Below, piece by piece: positions 1 through 13,478 of a stretch of DNA of 64,000 bases. Made by a program: the position numbers and the translations under genes. The stretch is from Penelope pileata. Lineage: Eukaryota > Chordata > Aves > Galliformes > Cracidae. The DNA lies in the NCBI GenBank assembly GCA_013396635.1, contig WBMW01000581.1:842121-906120 (forward strand). The letters are read 5' to 3'. Positions within the stretch are counted from its first letter, which is position 1; each line of letters begins with the position of its first letter. The notes under the pieces are model-generated. The model had not been told where the DNA came from and did not search any database. It saw only the letters and a list, made by a program, of their open reading frames with translations.

Positions 1-2427
1 AATATGCGCAAAAAAAGTTTAGTTCCATTTGCAGTTAAAAAAAAAAATCAGGTACAAAAACCATCCTGCTGCCATCAGCACCATCTTGGCTTTTGTGAAG
101 CGTAAATTCTCCTCTGCAAAAGTGCATTAAAGGATGAGAGGCATTGGAAAAATTTTTATGTGTTACAGTTTTAAGAAAGTATAGCTAAGTGAAAATTACT
201 GGATGTTAAAGCATCAGGTTTGGCACCGCTATTTTTCTGTCCATCCCTAGCTTCTGCTTGCCTTCTGCTCAGGCTCTGTGCATCCTCTGCGCTGCTGCAG
301 GCCTGCTTTTTCCACTTGGTCCTTCCATTCATCACCCAATGTCCTCACTGCTTGCCTTGTCCAAAAAAAGTGTGCTCTGCCATGGGGTCAGCATAAATCA
401 GGTGGAAGTCTCTCTGATGCTGGGCTTGAACAGATTGGAAGAACACCACCCCATTCTGCTGCCAGGATATACAGAGTGTTGCAAGAGTAACCACCAAATA
501 TTTATGGGCAGTACTTCAAAGCTTGTTTTTCTGAGAAGCTGAAGCTGTAAAATTCAGTGTGCTAAACTTCATTTTTGCGAAGATGCATTTGAACAAGCAT
601 CTGGTATGTTCCAATTCATAGCGTGGGTCTGCTGGTGCATCATTCTGCACAACAGTAACCACTCTAAGGTTTGTCCTGGCTACAGTCAATATTCCTACTA
701 CCATGCAGATTGTTTCTTGACATCTGCTAATATGGATAACACGCGTTTTATAGTCTTGTATCTTTTCTGGTCTTCATTTGTCCTGGTGAAACTTGATCTA
801 GTCTGATATTTCTCAAGACATAATTGTTGTGTCTGAAGTCGTGCTTGTTTGTGTAATAGGGATTGCACTTGAGAGCCCTGCGGGGACTTAGAATGAGCAC
901 TGATTTCACAAAGAGGTTAGGATTCAGCAAGGTTTCGATGAAACAGTGGGAGGAGAGTGCAGACAGCAAATTCCACTTCCCTCTGATTGCACGTATACAC
1001 TGGTTTCCAAAAGCTCTGCAGAGAGGTATTCAAGAACAAACTCTAATCAGACCTTTTCCTAGGAAACTCTTGTTAGCAGCCTGCAGAAACGCCCGCTTTA
1101 TTTTAATGAGCCCTTGCAGCAGTATCACACAACTGTTTTCATAATCTCAAAGCTCTTCTTTAAATAGCTGTGACAATCAAGCCAATTACGCTCCCATGGA
1201 CCAATTTTTAGTTATCTTTGGTTTGCTTCCACTAAAAACATATTTGTGTCCCCTCGCTGTCAGTTGAAATATTTTTTTGGAATTCAGTATTCAATAATTA
1301 CCATTTAACTTGCTTTGCTTATTTTTACAAATTTCCTTTTTTTTCCCCTCCTAGAATATTTATTTTTTTAAGGCTTACTCCTTATTGTTCTACTGACCTA
1401 TAAGGCTCTGAGGCTCTGGGATATTTTTCCTATTTAAAATTCAAACGGAGGCATCTCAGTTACCTTTTTTTTTTTTTTCCCCAAATATTTTCTGCCAGCA
1501 ATTCCCTTTGATATGATTGCTTAATTTGGTTTCCCCAGCTCATATAAATTTATGTTGAAGTGGGAGCAGAAGAGATTCTTTTGGCAGCCTGCCTGCTGAA
1601 CTCGAGAAATGCCACTTCACATAGTCCGTGCTTTGGATGGTTGAATGACTTCCAGAGAATATAGCTGGGAAGACAAACCTGCGGACTGAAGCCGTTTAAT
1701 CTGAGGAGAGGGGAAGCCATCCTCCAAACCGCTTGATCCTAATCATCACGTCTGTTTTATTCTAAGTGCTTCCTCTTGGCAAAGTAATTCATTCTCTTTG
1801 CCACTTAATTTGTTGGTCACTGTGATAACTCAGCCAGCAGGCACTAATGCTGCCAGTGGACTTGGTGACACTGACACCCATTTGCTAATAAACACAGAAG
1901 ATAATGCCATACAGACAACTATACAGTTCTGGAAGTAATGACGTTAGACCTGTGCTTACCTGGGTCTCCTTTAAGACAGGCATCTGGCAGAGGAAGGATG
2001 ACCCTGTTGTCTTCATGATCATGTCCTGAACAAGATGATCCTAGTTTTATAGCTGAGAAACCCTAAAAGCATTTTGGTCTTTCCTAAAGGGAAAATAAAC
2101 TGCAGGTTAACACTTGAGCATTGTATGGAAAATGTTAAAATTCACAGCAGATTTCCAGACGTCTGCTTCCCAACTGTTTTTAAAATCTAGGTCATTATAT
2201 ATAGGTGGCATCACATAGGTCTCCATGGAAGTTTCAGAGTGTTTTAAACAGCAAAACGGGTCAGATCTCGGTAAGGCTTGCAACTGCCTAACACAAGTTT
2301 TTTGTATGCATACAGTCCAAGGAAGGTTAAATATCTCTCTTGACCTCTCACTTACTGTGAATTTTCATCTTGTCATGTTCTCATAGCTGTGTGAGGCGAT
2401 AGTTTGTAGGTGAATTCCCTTGCTATT

Positions 2428-2697
2428 TCAATCTCTTTGCAGTTTTTTGCCATCCAGTGTGAAATCTATGGTAAAACAAATCCTTCCATCTTGTTCCAGG
2501 CCTTGGCCATTCACTTCCACACGCTGTGCAGTCACTCCTTGACTGAAAGCATTTTCCATGAGCTGAAACGTTTGATGTACCTCATATACTACAGTTCCTT
2601 TGATTTTGTTACTGTTATTCTCTTCCACGTTGGCCCAGCCTGGGACTAAAAAAGCACTTCCAAAACGTGCTCCACTCCCAGTGTGCTCCTTTATGCA
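2428..2697 (-). other. Weak coding-like frame, possible exon relic
   Basis: On the minus strand an open frame runs to a TGA near 2,428. Read back upstream it stays open until a TAA at about 2,698. The translation contains stretches such as KIKGTVVYEVHQTFQLMENA and GRICFTIDFTLDGKKL, which alternate polar and hydrophobic residues as beta-strand proteins do. There is no initiating ATG at its head. A T-run followed by AG near 2,637-2,650 could act as a splice acceptor, so it could be a terminal exon of a minus-strand gene or a decayed exon. I do not recognise the family. Frames of about 90 codons are expected by chance in 64 kb, so this may mean nothing. Confidence 0.15.
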
Positions 2698-5600
2698 AAT
2701 AATTTACTGCATTCACACGCATGCCTGCAAACAATTTTCAGATTAGCGAGCAGGACGCATTAGCCTGAGCCTCGGCAGAGCAGCGGAGCAGGACAGTGCA
2801 GTGCTGGAGGGCCTCCTGCCTGGTGCTGCTGGGCACTAACCAGGGGACTGACGGGGGGAAATGGGTGCTGAGGCTGCCAGAACCACTGGCAGGGAAGCAG
2901 AGAGACACTGGCTCCAAGTATGCAGGGGATTTCAGCAGCAGGAGGTTGCTTCATGGGAAAGGCACTGCTGCGTGAAGACAGCAGTTGATGTTCTGAATCT
3001 TGGACTTCCTACAGGTAAAAGCTACTTGACCTGTGAAACAAATGTTGGAGGGGATCCTGATGTAACTGCCTGAAGACGTCAGCTTGGGAACCTTTATCCT
3101 GGTTCCTTTGGCCTGGATCAGGTCCACTGCTTCTGGGCATAAAGTATTACAGGCAGGACTGGATTCCCTGCCTGAGGAACAGAGTCACAGGGCCCCTAGC
3201 AGCCCCAGGACAGCACTGCAAGCCAAAAGCCTGCCGCATTTTCCCACCACCCGAGTGCCTGAGAAGCCAGCTGAGAGCCAGGCCAGCTGAGAAGGTCCCC
3301 ACTACTCTCAGTAAAATGTGTGACGTTTGGCAGCTCGGTTGCTGTAAGGGCTATTGAAATCCATAACAACGCTCCCAGTGCCTCCGCAGGACTGCGGGTC
3401 CATCCTGCAGGCTGCTCTCCTTGTGCCATGACAGCACGCTGACAACTCAGACAATGCCACCACCTTCTGAATGTAAATCCACCTGCATCTGCAATTTTTT
3501 TTTTTCTTGAGGTTTTTACATCTGCTGCTTATTTTCAAGATCTTGCTCACAATTGCCAAAGAATAAACTCGTCTCTTTTTTCACTTCTTTCCATTGTGGC
3601 CAATCCAATCTCCTTGTGCCCGCTGCAAATTTCTCTACCACTGAGCTCTTCTGGCATCATGCTGGTTTGCATTTTTTGGGCAGAGGGGAGAGTTTTTTGT
3701 GTGGTCATTTAATGCATGAGAAAACTCATGAATAGACTTTCTGGGTAACTGAAATGCTGTTTTTATCTGCAGAATAGAGACAGCCTAACACTGTGAGCTT
3801 CCTCCTGCTGCCCTGGCAGTCTCCCGCAATTCCAATTTGGTGTGGCTGCTTTTTTGGAAGGAAAAAATAGCTAGAACTCTGTGCCCGTTCCCTCTCATTG
3901 CTGGGGCGAATCAATGAAACAATTGTACTTTGTGGTGGTGTGAGCACCGGCTGTGTTTTAAACTGCGAGGAAACCACTCATACGTAGTATTGGTAGCAGG
4001 TGAAAAGCAGAAGGACCCAGGACAGTGCCTATGAATACGGACCAGCATGTGGACCAGGTCTGAGCCCACAACATAGCTGAAGAACTTTGCAGCCCATTTT
4101 CAAACAGCTGAAATACACAGCTCCTCCATAAGGGCATATTTGTGATTTCACAGCCTGTTGCTGTGGAATGTCAAGAGCAGATGATAATTACTTCAACTAG
4201 GGCATATAAACAGCAACAGACAGACTGCTCAACCAGAACACTAGAAAGATTTTGTGCAACTAACAAATAATTAGATACAAACAAACAGAGGAGCAATATT
4301 CTGCGCAAGTTAAGTCATTTTCAAACAGCAAAGTCCGAAAGTCTGCGTGCACCATCAGTGTCTCCTTAAATCTCTGGTTCTATGATTCTATGAAAAGGCT
4401 CTCTCTTTCCTGGCCATGGAGGTGGAATCCCTCCCCTAAGATGGCTAGAAGCAATACAGCCATCTACTGACTGACAAGGTTAACCACAGCATGTTTATGT
4501 GCTTGCCATTTAACTCGGCCTCTTATTTCCCTCCCAAAATTGTGGCCCGTGGAAAACTGGTTTTCAGCAGAAGATAATTACTGAAGTACACAATTAATAG
4601 CTGATTAGTAACTTGCTGGCTCTCCTTATTACTCATTGCTTTGACATCTGGTTAGGCAGCTGCATGCATAGGCACCTCTGTGCAAGCCTAAGATGGCATT
4701 AGCACGCAGTTGACATGCAAGGGCTTCCTTCCCACTGTTTCCACTGCTCTGTAGGGCGAAGAGAAAACCATAATCACATTTCCATGGAAGAATGAGACAA
4801 GACTCCCTGATGTCTGTGGCTACCCTGTTTCCCTTTTGACACTGCAAGGTGATGTTTGCTGAATGTTGATTCCACAGTACATGTCAAAGAAACACTCCCA
4901 ACACTGGTGACTGAGAAAGGCCAACATAATGTTCATGGAGCATCTTGGCACAGTAAGGTGGTGGGAGTGTTTGACCCAGGAATTATGCAGGGTATTTAAC
5001 CATGTTTGTCTGATAGCTGCTTGTACGCTGTGTGATGATGCAGGTGTTTGATAATGGAGCCTGACAAGTAATATCCTCTATGGTACATGTCTCGGGGCTT
5101 CACATGTCCCAGGATCCTGAAATCTTGCAGAAAGCGCATGTCTTGCCACAGACTGTCATTAAAACAAACAACTAACAAAGAGCATTTTGAGTTCATACAA
5201 CTACAATGAAAGACATGAAAATGGAAACTGAATGTAAGTGAATGAAGACTTTTCACCCTAGGTCCTGGATGGGTGTCGGGATGCTCCCCTTCAACAAAAA
5301 ACTTCTCTAATCCTTAAAGGAAAATGAAGTTTTGGCATACAATCATGTAAGGCTCAGCAGGAACAATGTCTGCCTCAGCAAACAGGAAAAAAAAATACCT
5401 GGCATACCTGGTGGATGAGTGGCTGGTTGAGAAGTCCAAAAGGCACTCAAGAAAACACAGTGAGACAACACACCATGTCTAAATATAAAAACAGTCTTAC
5501 ATTGCAATGAAATGACTGTAGGGACCCAGACTTACCAGACTGCAGAATGAGACTCACAGCTGTTTACAGAACATGGTTTTTACCAATGGTGAACGAAGTC

Positions 5601-6218
5601 CCATAATCCTCCTTACATTTAGGAGGAGCCATGTAACCTGCAGCGCTGCTGTGCAAGCTCTAAGCACTCTGCAGGCAGGAGGCTGATTGCAACTGTTGAA
5701 GCTAGCTGACCTACATAGGCACGTATGGCTCCTGCCCTCGCTGGAACTGGAGCATCCAGATTTATACGACTAACACTTCTCTTTGAAGTGTCACTACAAG
5801 GAAATTTTAAGTATGTTTAATCCCTGTTGCTTACACAACATATAGGCAGAAATCCCCTTTCACAATTTATAGAACAACCAAAAGCCAAGGCATCAAGAAC
5901 TACAGCTAAAATATCCCTTCTAGGTTATTATATTGTATCTTGCTATTGCAGATGATCTGTTACTATAGTTTCTTAGAACACAGTGTAAAGCTCCATACAC
6001 ATAAACGAGACTTTAAACTGAAACTTGAGACTCTCCCTATGATTCTCAAGAACTGGTGAAAACTTTCTTTAAATAAAGGTGTGATGCTCAAAGGACAGAG
6101 ATAAATACCATGCTATTATAAAATCTTAAAGCTACAAGATCAGCATTTCAGGCTGAGAAGGTTGTATTTTCTAGAGGACAGATGTTAGGGTGACACCTAA
6201 AAAGACAAACAAGGAAAG

Positions 6219-6263
6219 AGAAGCATTTGGAAACAAAGTATTTAGAAGCATTTGGAAGCAAAA
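6219..6263. repeat. 25-bp imperfect tandem duplication
   Basis: The unit AGAAGCATTTGGAAACAAAG followed by TATTT at 6,219-6,243 is repeated as AGAAGCATTTGGAAGCAAA from 6,244. One substitution separates the shared parts. It is non-coding. Confidence 0.8.
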
Positions 6264-9200
6264 CCTAAAACAGCTTGCTTCCACTCAAAAATAAATGAGA
6301 GTGTCATCACAACAGAAATGAGACAATGGACCAGACAGAACAAATTCTAAATATACAAAATATATGGGTTTCCCAAACAATTGGATCTTGACTTTGTCGA
6401 TACTTACGCACAAAGGGTTGCACGGAGTTTCCCGGGATTGTTCCTGAGTAAAGTTATTTGAGTCTGTAAGTCTTCAGTCCTGTGAAATGACATTTGCAAA
6501 CTCATAGGACTAGAACTTAAAAAACGATAAATTCTTTGGAAGAGCCATGGTTCCTTTTCTATGGTCCAGATAGCACTTAGCAAGCATTTGGTCATTCCTG
6601 CTATCAATAATGAGTCATGTATATAAAGCTATTAAGCAGAGGCTGAGAAAAGATGAGGCATTTCATAATCATTAGACTGGCAGTTCTTAAAAGCTTTTCT
6701 TCTTCCCCTCACTTAGGCACCTTCTCGACTTTGCATGCTTTCTTGGCAATTTATGGATTTTGTATGGGTCTGCTTTCCACCTGTGGAGCATTGACCCATG
6801 GCATAGGGTAGCATGGGAAGGAGAAATTTGACGAGCAGAGCTGGGAGGGATACTGCCACACTGTGAGTGTTGGTATAAGCAACAATGCTCTGCTCCACCC
6901 TCCCTGTTTCCTTCATGCCACGTCCCAGGAGATAGGGGGAGGCTCCTGGGGACAAACGTTGCTCTAGCAGTTAGTGGAAGAGCAACCCCTTCTGTAATAA
7001 AATGCTGGGGATTTACTTACATATCTTAATTCTTTCCATGCATGTCCCTTCTTGCTCTCACCCCCTAAATTTTGTTCAAACTGAGAAACAGGAATTTGGC
7101 CTCATGTCTGGGGTTTCTGGGTAGCTAGCAACCTGACTGGATCTGCAGTAGCACAGATCAAATGGTGCTTGTCCTAATAAATGGCCAGTGCACATACACT
7201 GATCAACTGCACTTAAAAGGAATATAAATCTGAGCTATCATCTGGAGCATATCACGCTTACAGCACAAGTGCTAGTTATCTGAGTTTGTGCCAGCAGATG
7301 CTCCTATCTGTGTTTTGGCCTGTGTAGGCCTGAGCTGAAATCAGAGATGCTGGCACAAACTTTATGCAAGATAAGATAAAACACTTTTGAAACAGATGAC
7401 AGAGCCCCTGTAATGTACATCAGCAACTTGATGTACAAGTTGCAGAACTTTTCCTTGGAGCATGAAAAGTTCTGGCTACCATGAAGTTGCTTGTTTTCCT
7501 TCCTTGAAACTGGCATCTTTTCCACTGGGAGGTTCTTAGACAGGGTAGAAGCTGTTTCATTTCATTCCCCCTGTTAAGTCGTGCCCTTCCCTAACCAACT
7601 TCATCCTTACACTGCCCCCACACCGGGGCTTGGCAGTATCTTGAGGCAATAAGTTTCATGAACTAACTACAAGCCATTGTAAAAACAAGTAAGAAAAAGG
7701 GTTGCGCTGGTTTTAACTTTGTTTCTCACTTTGTTCTCAATTTATGAGATATCCCTTAGGATCTATTATTTCTGTGGTTTTGGGACCCAGAACTCTGGGG
7801 CAGCACACACCGCGCCAGGATGTAGTGCACAAATAAACCCCCCGTCTCCAGGCTGTTATGCACCTACCTCATTTCATCCTTGTCTGTAGAGCACAATGAG
7901 CCAGTCACCTACCCTGCACTGTGGAGAGAGGTCTCTGCCCCAAAGGGCTTATAACCTCACAAGAAAGTCAAGCAAATAACAGGAAACAAGGGAACATTCA
8001 GAGTTGGGAGTAGTATTCCTGGTCTCAGTGTCACTTCATCATGCATTACCCTATTAGGGTCTGCGCAGCAACCGACTGCAACTTCTTTCATGTGGGCAGC
8101 CTGCTAGGTCCCCTCACATTAATGGGGCATCACATGAATAAAGAATGCTGCAGATGAAAGAAGCTGGACCAGAGCAATGATCTCCTGAGCAGCCTCTTGT
8201 GGGCAATAAGGTCAAAGGCTTCTTTAAAGTTAAAAATTTATTAATTTTTTTCATTCACTGCTCTGCAGAACACATCATTCTTTGTACCAACACTGATCTG
8301 TCTCCAGTTTTTCTATGGAGTGACTCAGAATTATTTGGAATTTAAAAAGACAAACGATTTGTAAATGGAAATGGTACTTTTTTTTTGCAAAGAGACACAC
8401 TCTTTTGAAACAATTTGCGACAGTACCTGATTTTGCTACGTTTCCCACAGCCACTTCAGCAATTTGTTTTAAATTAAATGTTTGAAATTGTGTTTCTTTA
8501 GTATTCTACAATGAAACAATTTGTAGACAACTTAATAATGGTTTTGATAATTCTCATAACGTCTAGAATGCATGAGAAATTATTGAAAAGCAGCAGTAAT
8601 TGAACATATGCATGAAAAAAAATTAATAGGAAAAAAATTTCAAATAAAACTTCATAGATTAGTAAGTAAAAAGGCATTCTACACAGCAGTCCATGTCTGA
8701 GATGAAATCAGAAATCTGGTCTGAGAAGGTATAATGTATAAAGAAGGGTCCATTCAAGCTCTGTGCCAGAAAGCTACTGCTCATTTAAATCTTTTCTATT
8801 CCTGTCATTTAACCAGCACTTTTACTGTTTGATTTTCCTTGAAACAATAAAATACCCAGTCATTCTCTTACCTGTATGTGTCTTTCGAAGCACCTCACAT
8901 GCAAGAGTAAGTAAAAATCTACAGATAATTGCTACTCTTCTTCCAACCTTGAAGATAGTACCACGGCTGAGGTATCCACAGATGGATCACATGTTCACTT
9001 AACCATTTCAAGAAGTTATTGTTGACAACTGAACCACCTGCGCTAGGAACACTGCATCCAGTAATAGGTGTTTTCAGGATTAGTCAATGAAAACCTCCTG
9101 TGCCCCTGACAGGAATCAGGTCTTGCAGCATTTTCTTCCCTAAGTTAATTGTTGAAACTGTACAGCTCGGCTGAATTCATTGGAAGTCCATGTCGGTCTT

Positions 9201-10785
9201 GCAGTCCATCTACCAGCCACCTCTTGCAGATCAGTGGGGCCTTAAACCGTCCTGTTCTCTACAGGTGATTTGCAAGTGAAAGAGAGGGGAGCTTCCTATT
9301 TCCCTCTCAGCCTGCTCCACTTGAATTCTCTTAGGGCCAAAAAGGAGAAAGCTCATGAGCCTTCTCATCAGCAGAGAGCTTGTAACGTCTCTCTCTCCCT
9401 TACTAGCCACTGAGTCCTTGAAACCTTCTGTATGGTAATATCTCCTGCTGCTAACCCTTGTGAAACTTAACCCTTGGAAATTGGTCACGGGGCTCAAAAG
9501 TTAGTGGGAGGATTGACTGGTGCATATATAGAGAGCATCAGTCTGTAAGTCCTGACAAACAACCGAGAACCCATTATTATATTTAAATATATATGCATTG
9601 CTGCTTGTTTACTTCCAGAAATATCAGGACTGACAAATCATACAGCCCCTGTTGAAAGACGCAAGCATGCAGTCAAACCTGTCTGCCAGTGTTGCTAATA
9701 CGGCTACAAGAAGACTTCCAGAGACATTTTTGCTCATGGAAATCCATTATGGAAATTCCTACAGTTCTGTTGGGAATTAGCAAAATTTCTAGTTCGGAAG
9801 AGATGCTCTACACTTTCAGAGTGACAAAACCCATGTGAACGTGACCTTTCCCTTAGTCTTCTTACGGAATAAACCTCTCTGGCTTCATACATACAACTGA
9901 AAGAAGGAAAAACAGAACAAACCCACTCTTTCCTCCTCATACGTCAGGTGTTCCAGATCGTTAAACAAATGTAAATTCTGTGATGTAGAACAGAAAGTCC
10001 TGGCAGGGTCTGAAATACTGATTTTCTCAAAGCTGTTTGTGCTGAAGAAGGAATATGGGGATCCTTGTCATCTTCTCATGGTAAGGCAGACATTTAAAAA
10101 GTCTTTTTGGAAGAAACTAATGTTTCTGAGCATACAGATTCTCGAGTTCTTTCTGGTTGTGATCCCGCCTAAAGGTCAGTAATTTCACATGACCCCAACT
10201 ATTAGTATAAACAGTAGAAGAGGCTGGATTTGTTAGTTACGACACAGCTTGTGACTGCTATGATGTTACAGCTCCTAGGCTGAACCCTGCTGGTTTGTGT
10301 AAGGTAATGAAGGAAAAAGTTGGTCCAGAGTTTTTAGATTGCATATGCACTTTCCTATCAGAAAAAAAACAAGTCAAGAAATTGAGAATATGTTTTACTG
10401 GCAATAACCTGAGATTTTGACCTATTCCAACTTGACAAATGGATATCAACATAGATTAATGATACGGTTTATCTTCTGCGCCTAATCTCATTTAACAGCC
10501 CAGACATGTAGGATCTTAGATGCTCTGAATTGGATAGTCTAATGGCTCTATGAGAAGCCTCAACTCTCAGATCAGGTACTTGTTTTAGGCACTTACAGTC
10601 AGAAGATGGTCCCTCAGCCTTTCATAACATCTTAATGCAAGAATTCCTTTATTAAAAACATTTAATGGAGTTTGACGTTCTCTTTCTTGAATATGAGTTG
10701 CATTAATTTTTCCTGTGAACTACAGAGGTGTCACAGATAACGCAAGTGCAAAAAGATTAGTGTGGCTCTGTCATGCTGAGTCAAG

Positions 10786-10848
10786 TCAGATAAGTAGTAA
10801 GAATAATGACATCATATCAGATAAGTAGTAAGAATAATGACATCATAT
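10786..10848. repeat. Perfect 31-bp tandem duplication
   Basis: A 31-bp unit starting TCAGATAAGTAGTAAGAATA occupies 10,786-10,816 and is repeated without mismatch at 10,817-10,847. The identity implies a recent duplication, or a minisatellite seed that may vary in copy number. Confidence 0.95.
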
Positions 10849-11030
10849 CTTTCATCTTAAAACACCAAATGCCCTCTTGGTGGGATACTTTATAATATCA
10901 TGCAATGTAAATTCCTAAAATGTTATCCAGAATGTAAATTAATGTCAGACTTTTTTTACCTGGTTTAAAGTTTTATTCCTACAATGAGATCACAACAAGA
11001 GTATTTCTTGTGAAATTTCTTCTTCTTCTC

Positions 11031-11575
11031 GTGAGGCCCCAGCTGGAGTACTGTGTCCAGGTCTGGGGCCCCCAGTACAGGAAAGATGTGGAACTGTTGG
11101 AGAGGGTTCAGAGGAGGGCCACAAAGATATCAGAAGGCTGGAGCACCTCCCCTATGAGGACAGGCTGAGGGAGCTGGGCTTGTGCAGCCTGGAGGAGAGA
11201 AGGCTACGGGGAGACCTCCTAGCAGCCTTCCAGTATTTAAAGGGAGATTATAAACAGGAAGGAAACCAACTTTTCAAAAGGGTAGATAGTGATAGGACAA
11301 GGGGGAATGGTTTTAAGCTGAAGAAGGGAAGGTTTAGATTAGACGTCAGGGGGAAGTTCTTTATTGAGAGAGTGGTGAGGTGCTGGCACAGGCTGCCCAG
11401 AGAGGTTGTGGATGCCCCGACCCTGGATTTGTTCAAGACCAGGTTGGATGGGGTCCTGAGCAACCTGATCTAGTGCCAGATCTGGAGGTTGGTGGCCCTG
11501 CCTGTGGCAGGGGGGGTGGAACCTGATGATCCTTGGGGTCCCTTCCAACCCAGGCCATTCTACGATTCTACAATT
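11031..11575 (+). mobile_element. CR1 LINE, 5'-truncated 3' end
   Basis: The segment begins with GTGAGGCCCCAGCTGGAGTA and ends with the tail TTCTACGATTCTACAA, both typical of chicken-repeat-1 3' ends. A partial frame at 11,180-11,473 encodes the last ~97 residues of the CR1 ORF2 (pol) protein, including RRLRGDLLAAFQYLKG, CWHRLPREVV and FKTRLDGVLSNL. Upstream of 11,180 the frame is lost. It lies about 2 kb upstream of the HERPUD2 promoter in the same orientation. It cannot be autonomous because the reverse transcriptase and endonuclease parts are missing. Confidence 0.95.
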
Positions 11576-12959
11576 TCTGACTGTGATTTTTCTATGATTT
11601 CTGAGCCTGTTCGCAGTACAGGGATATGCTCCCAGAGGTGGTATACCATGGAGTTTCTAAAATGACAGCATATAAGAGATCTTATTGTTCTCAGGTCACG
11701 ACTCAGGAGATTTCTTGGTCATTCCAAGTCTGGAGTGTTCTATAGTAGCCAATGTGTGTTACGTAAGTGTGTATGTAGAGAAGTGAATTGTCAAACAACA
11801 AAATCGCAGCCAACCTAAGTGCAAAGTTTAAAACTTACCATTTGCCGTGATTTTTGTCAAATAATCCTTGCAAGTGCTTGTCCAGCTGTTCCGTTTTGGT
11901 GTATCACCAAGTGTACAAACACTTGACTAGTGCTTGGAAATTCTATTCTATTCCTGGAAATTCTTGTGAATTTAAGTTGCATGCCCTGGTAATGACAGCA
12001 TGTTCAGAATTTCAAGTGCAAATAATTGTTCTTCTATAACAAGAGAGGGAGCTGGGAAACCGATATGCGTACATTAAATATTACATTTGAAGGTGTTATC
12101 AAGTACCAGTTGCCTGCATTTACGATTTGATAAGCCACCTCAAGGAGAACAGGTGCTGTAGAAACACACAGGTCCTACGCTCCACCTCAAACACGAGGTT
12201 TGTGAAGGGGGGGGTGTAGAGGCAAATCATTACTTGTCAACGAACACAAAAATTCAGACTATTTTCTCTGCTTTCCCAAGTCCTTACATTGGCTGTTGTC
12301 AGCATCCTGGTTTTATTTAAAAGAAAGAACTAGGCCCTGAGTGCTAATGATTTTTCTTCAGGCTCCTTTCTCTTCAGACACTGGGGATCCTTGGGGTCCT
12401 CCCTGTAGCAGCAAACTGACATTAATTACCATTATGACTCCTCGGCACTGCAGGGACACAATCTACTTGAAAAATCAAACCCATTTGAAACCCTTGTGCT
12501 TTCCGTAGTTACGCATGAAGAAAGAAGGAAAGCACCGTTTTTCAGTACAATAGGTATTTTAAAGTTTTTTTTATAAGCTATTTATTGATCTAGATAACGA
12601 GAATGACATTTACTGTAGAGATCTTCAGTAGAAATAGCAAAGGACCTTTTCCTTTCTCACTGTCACTTTGCCTATCAGATGTGAAAGTCAGCCTTTAAAG
12701 GGTTTTCTTCTCAGAAACTGAAAATCACACAAGCGATTGCGAATTTACAGTGCTGACGCGGGACATGAGAGACTTGCTTCATGATTTTACACGTCTCGTG
12801 TGTGACACGAGACAAATCTCCTCCTGTGCTGCTCTGGCCGTAAAACGCTATTTTGTGACCTCGGGAGGAGGCTGGGGATAAATAAATACACTGCGCTTCC
12901 CCCTCACAGCGGGTGACGGAGGTAACTAACACGGCAGGTAATCAGCACAGCAGGTAACC
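11576..12959. other. Non-coding stretch before the CpG island
   Basis: This holds ordinary AT-rich sequence between the CR1 tail and the HERPUD2 CpG island. I see no exon or named repeat. It probably contains distal promoter sequence. Confidence 0.5.
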
Positions 12960-13374
12960 AAGTGGTAATTCTGCCGATACAAAGCGGCTCGGGGACCTCG
13001 CGCACCCCCCTCAGCGCCCCGCCAGCCGCCATGTTGGGCCCCAACGCCTCCCGCTCTCTCCCTGCTGCCCGCCGGCAGCGGGACGCAGCGCGCCTGCGCA
13101 ATGCGCGGCACCACACGGCCGGCGGGCGCCCCCCGCTGTCCGGCGCGGGCGGAGGAGGCGGAGGCCGCGCTTCCGGCCTCCATTTTACGCAAACGGCAGC
13201 GGGCCGGAGGTGGGGGCGGAGTGGTGCGGTTCGGTCTGAGCTCTGCTGTGGGTGCGGGCGCGGCGGCGGTTGTGCGTCTGTTGGTGTGCGGAGGCTGTGT
13301 GTGACGTGCGGAGCCGCCCCTCGCTCGCCCCTGCGGACAGTCCGCCCGCCCGCTCCTGCCCACCGAGCGCGGCC

Positions 13375-13419
13375 ATGGGCACCCCCCGCTGCCTCCGGAA
13401 GTTCGGCCCCGCGCGCTGA
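13375..13419 (+). CDS. Upstream ORF in the HERPUD2 leader (14 aa)
   Basis: An ATG in a strong context (GCGGCCATGG, G at -3 and +4) opens a 14-codon frame, MGTPRCLRKFGPAR, that stops at 13,417-13,419. The stop is 59 nt upstream of the HERPUD2 start. The main ATG also has G at -3 and +4, so ribosomes would have to reinitiate or leak past the upstream one. Many ER-stress genes carry such short upstream ORFs, which make translation depend on eIF2-alpha phosphorylation. The frame is certain, but its presence in the mRNA depends on where transcription starts. Confidence 0.45.
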   Translation: MGTPRCLRKFGPAR

Positions 13420-13478
13420 GCCCGCCCCGGGCGCTGAGCTTCGAGCGGCTCCGGGCGGCGGGGGCAGAGAGGGGCGGC

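Larger units (their letters stand above)
1..10785. other. Upstream flank, no recognised gene
   Basis: This AT-rich stretch has only short open frames, none of which I recognise as a known protein. Apart from a 25-bp imperfect tandem duplication at 6,219 and a weak minus-strand frame at 2,428-2,697 (both listed separately), I see nothing I can name. In mammals the 5' side of HERPUD2 faces SEPTIN7, but no SEPTIN7 exon or second CpG island is visible here. Confidence 0.6.

Noticed and set aside
4378..4396. TTCTATGATTCTATGA resembling a CR1 tail
   Set aside because: Only about 20 bp match and no CR1 body precedes it, so an insertion cannot be claimed.
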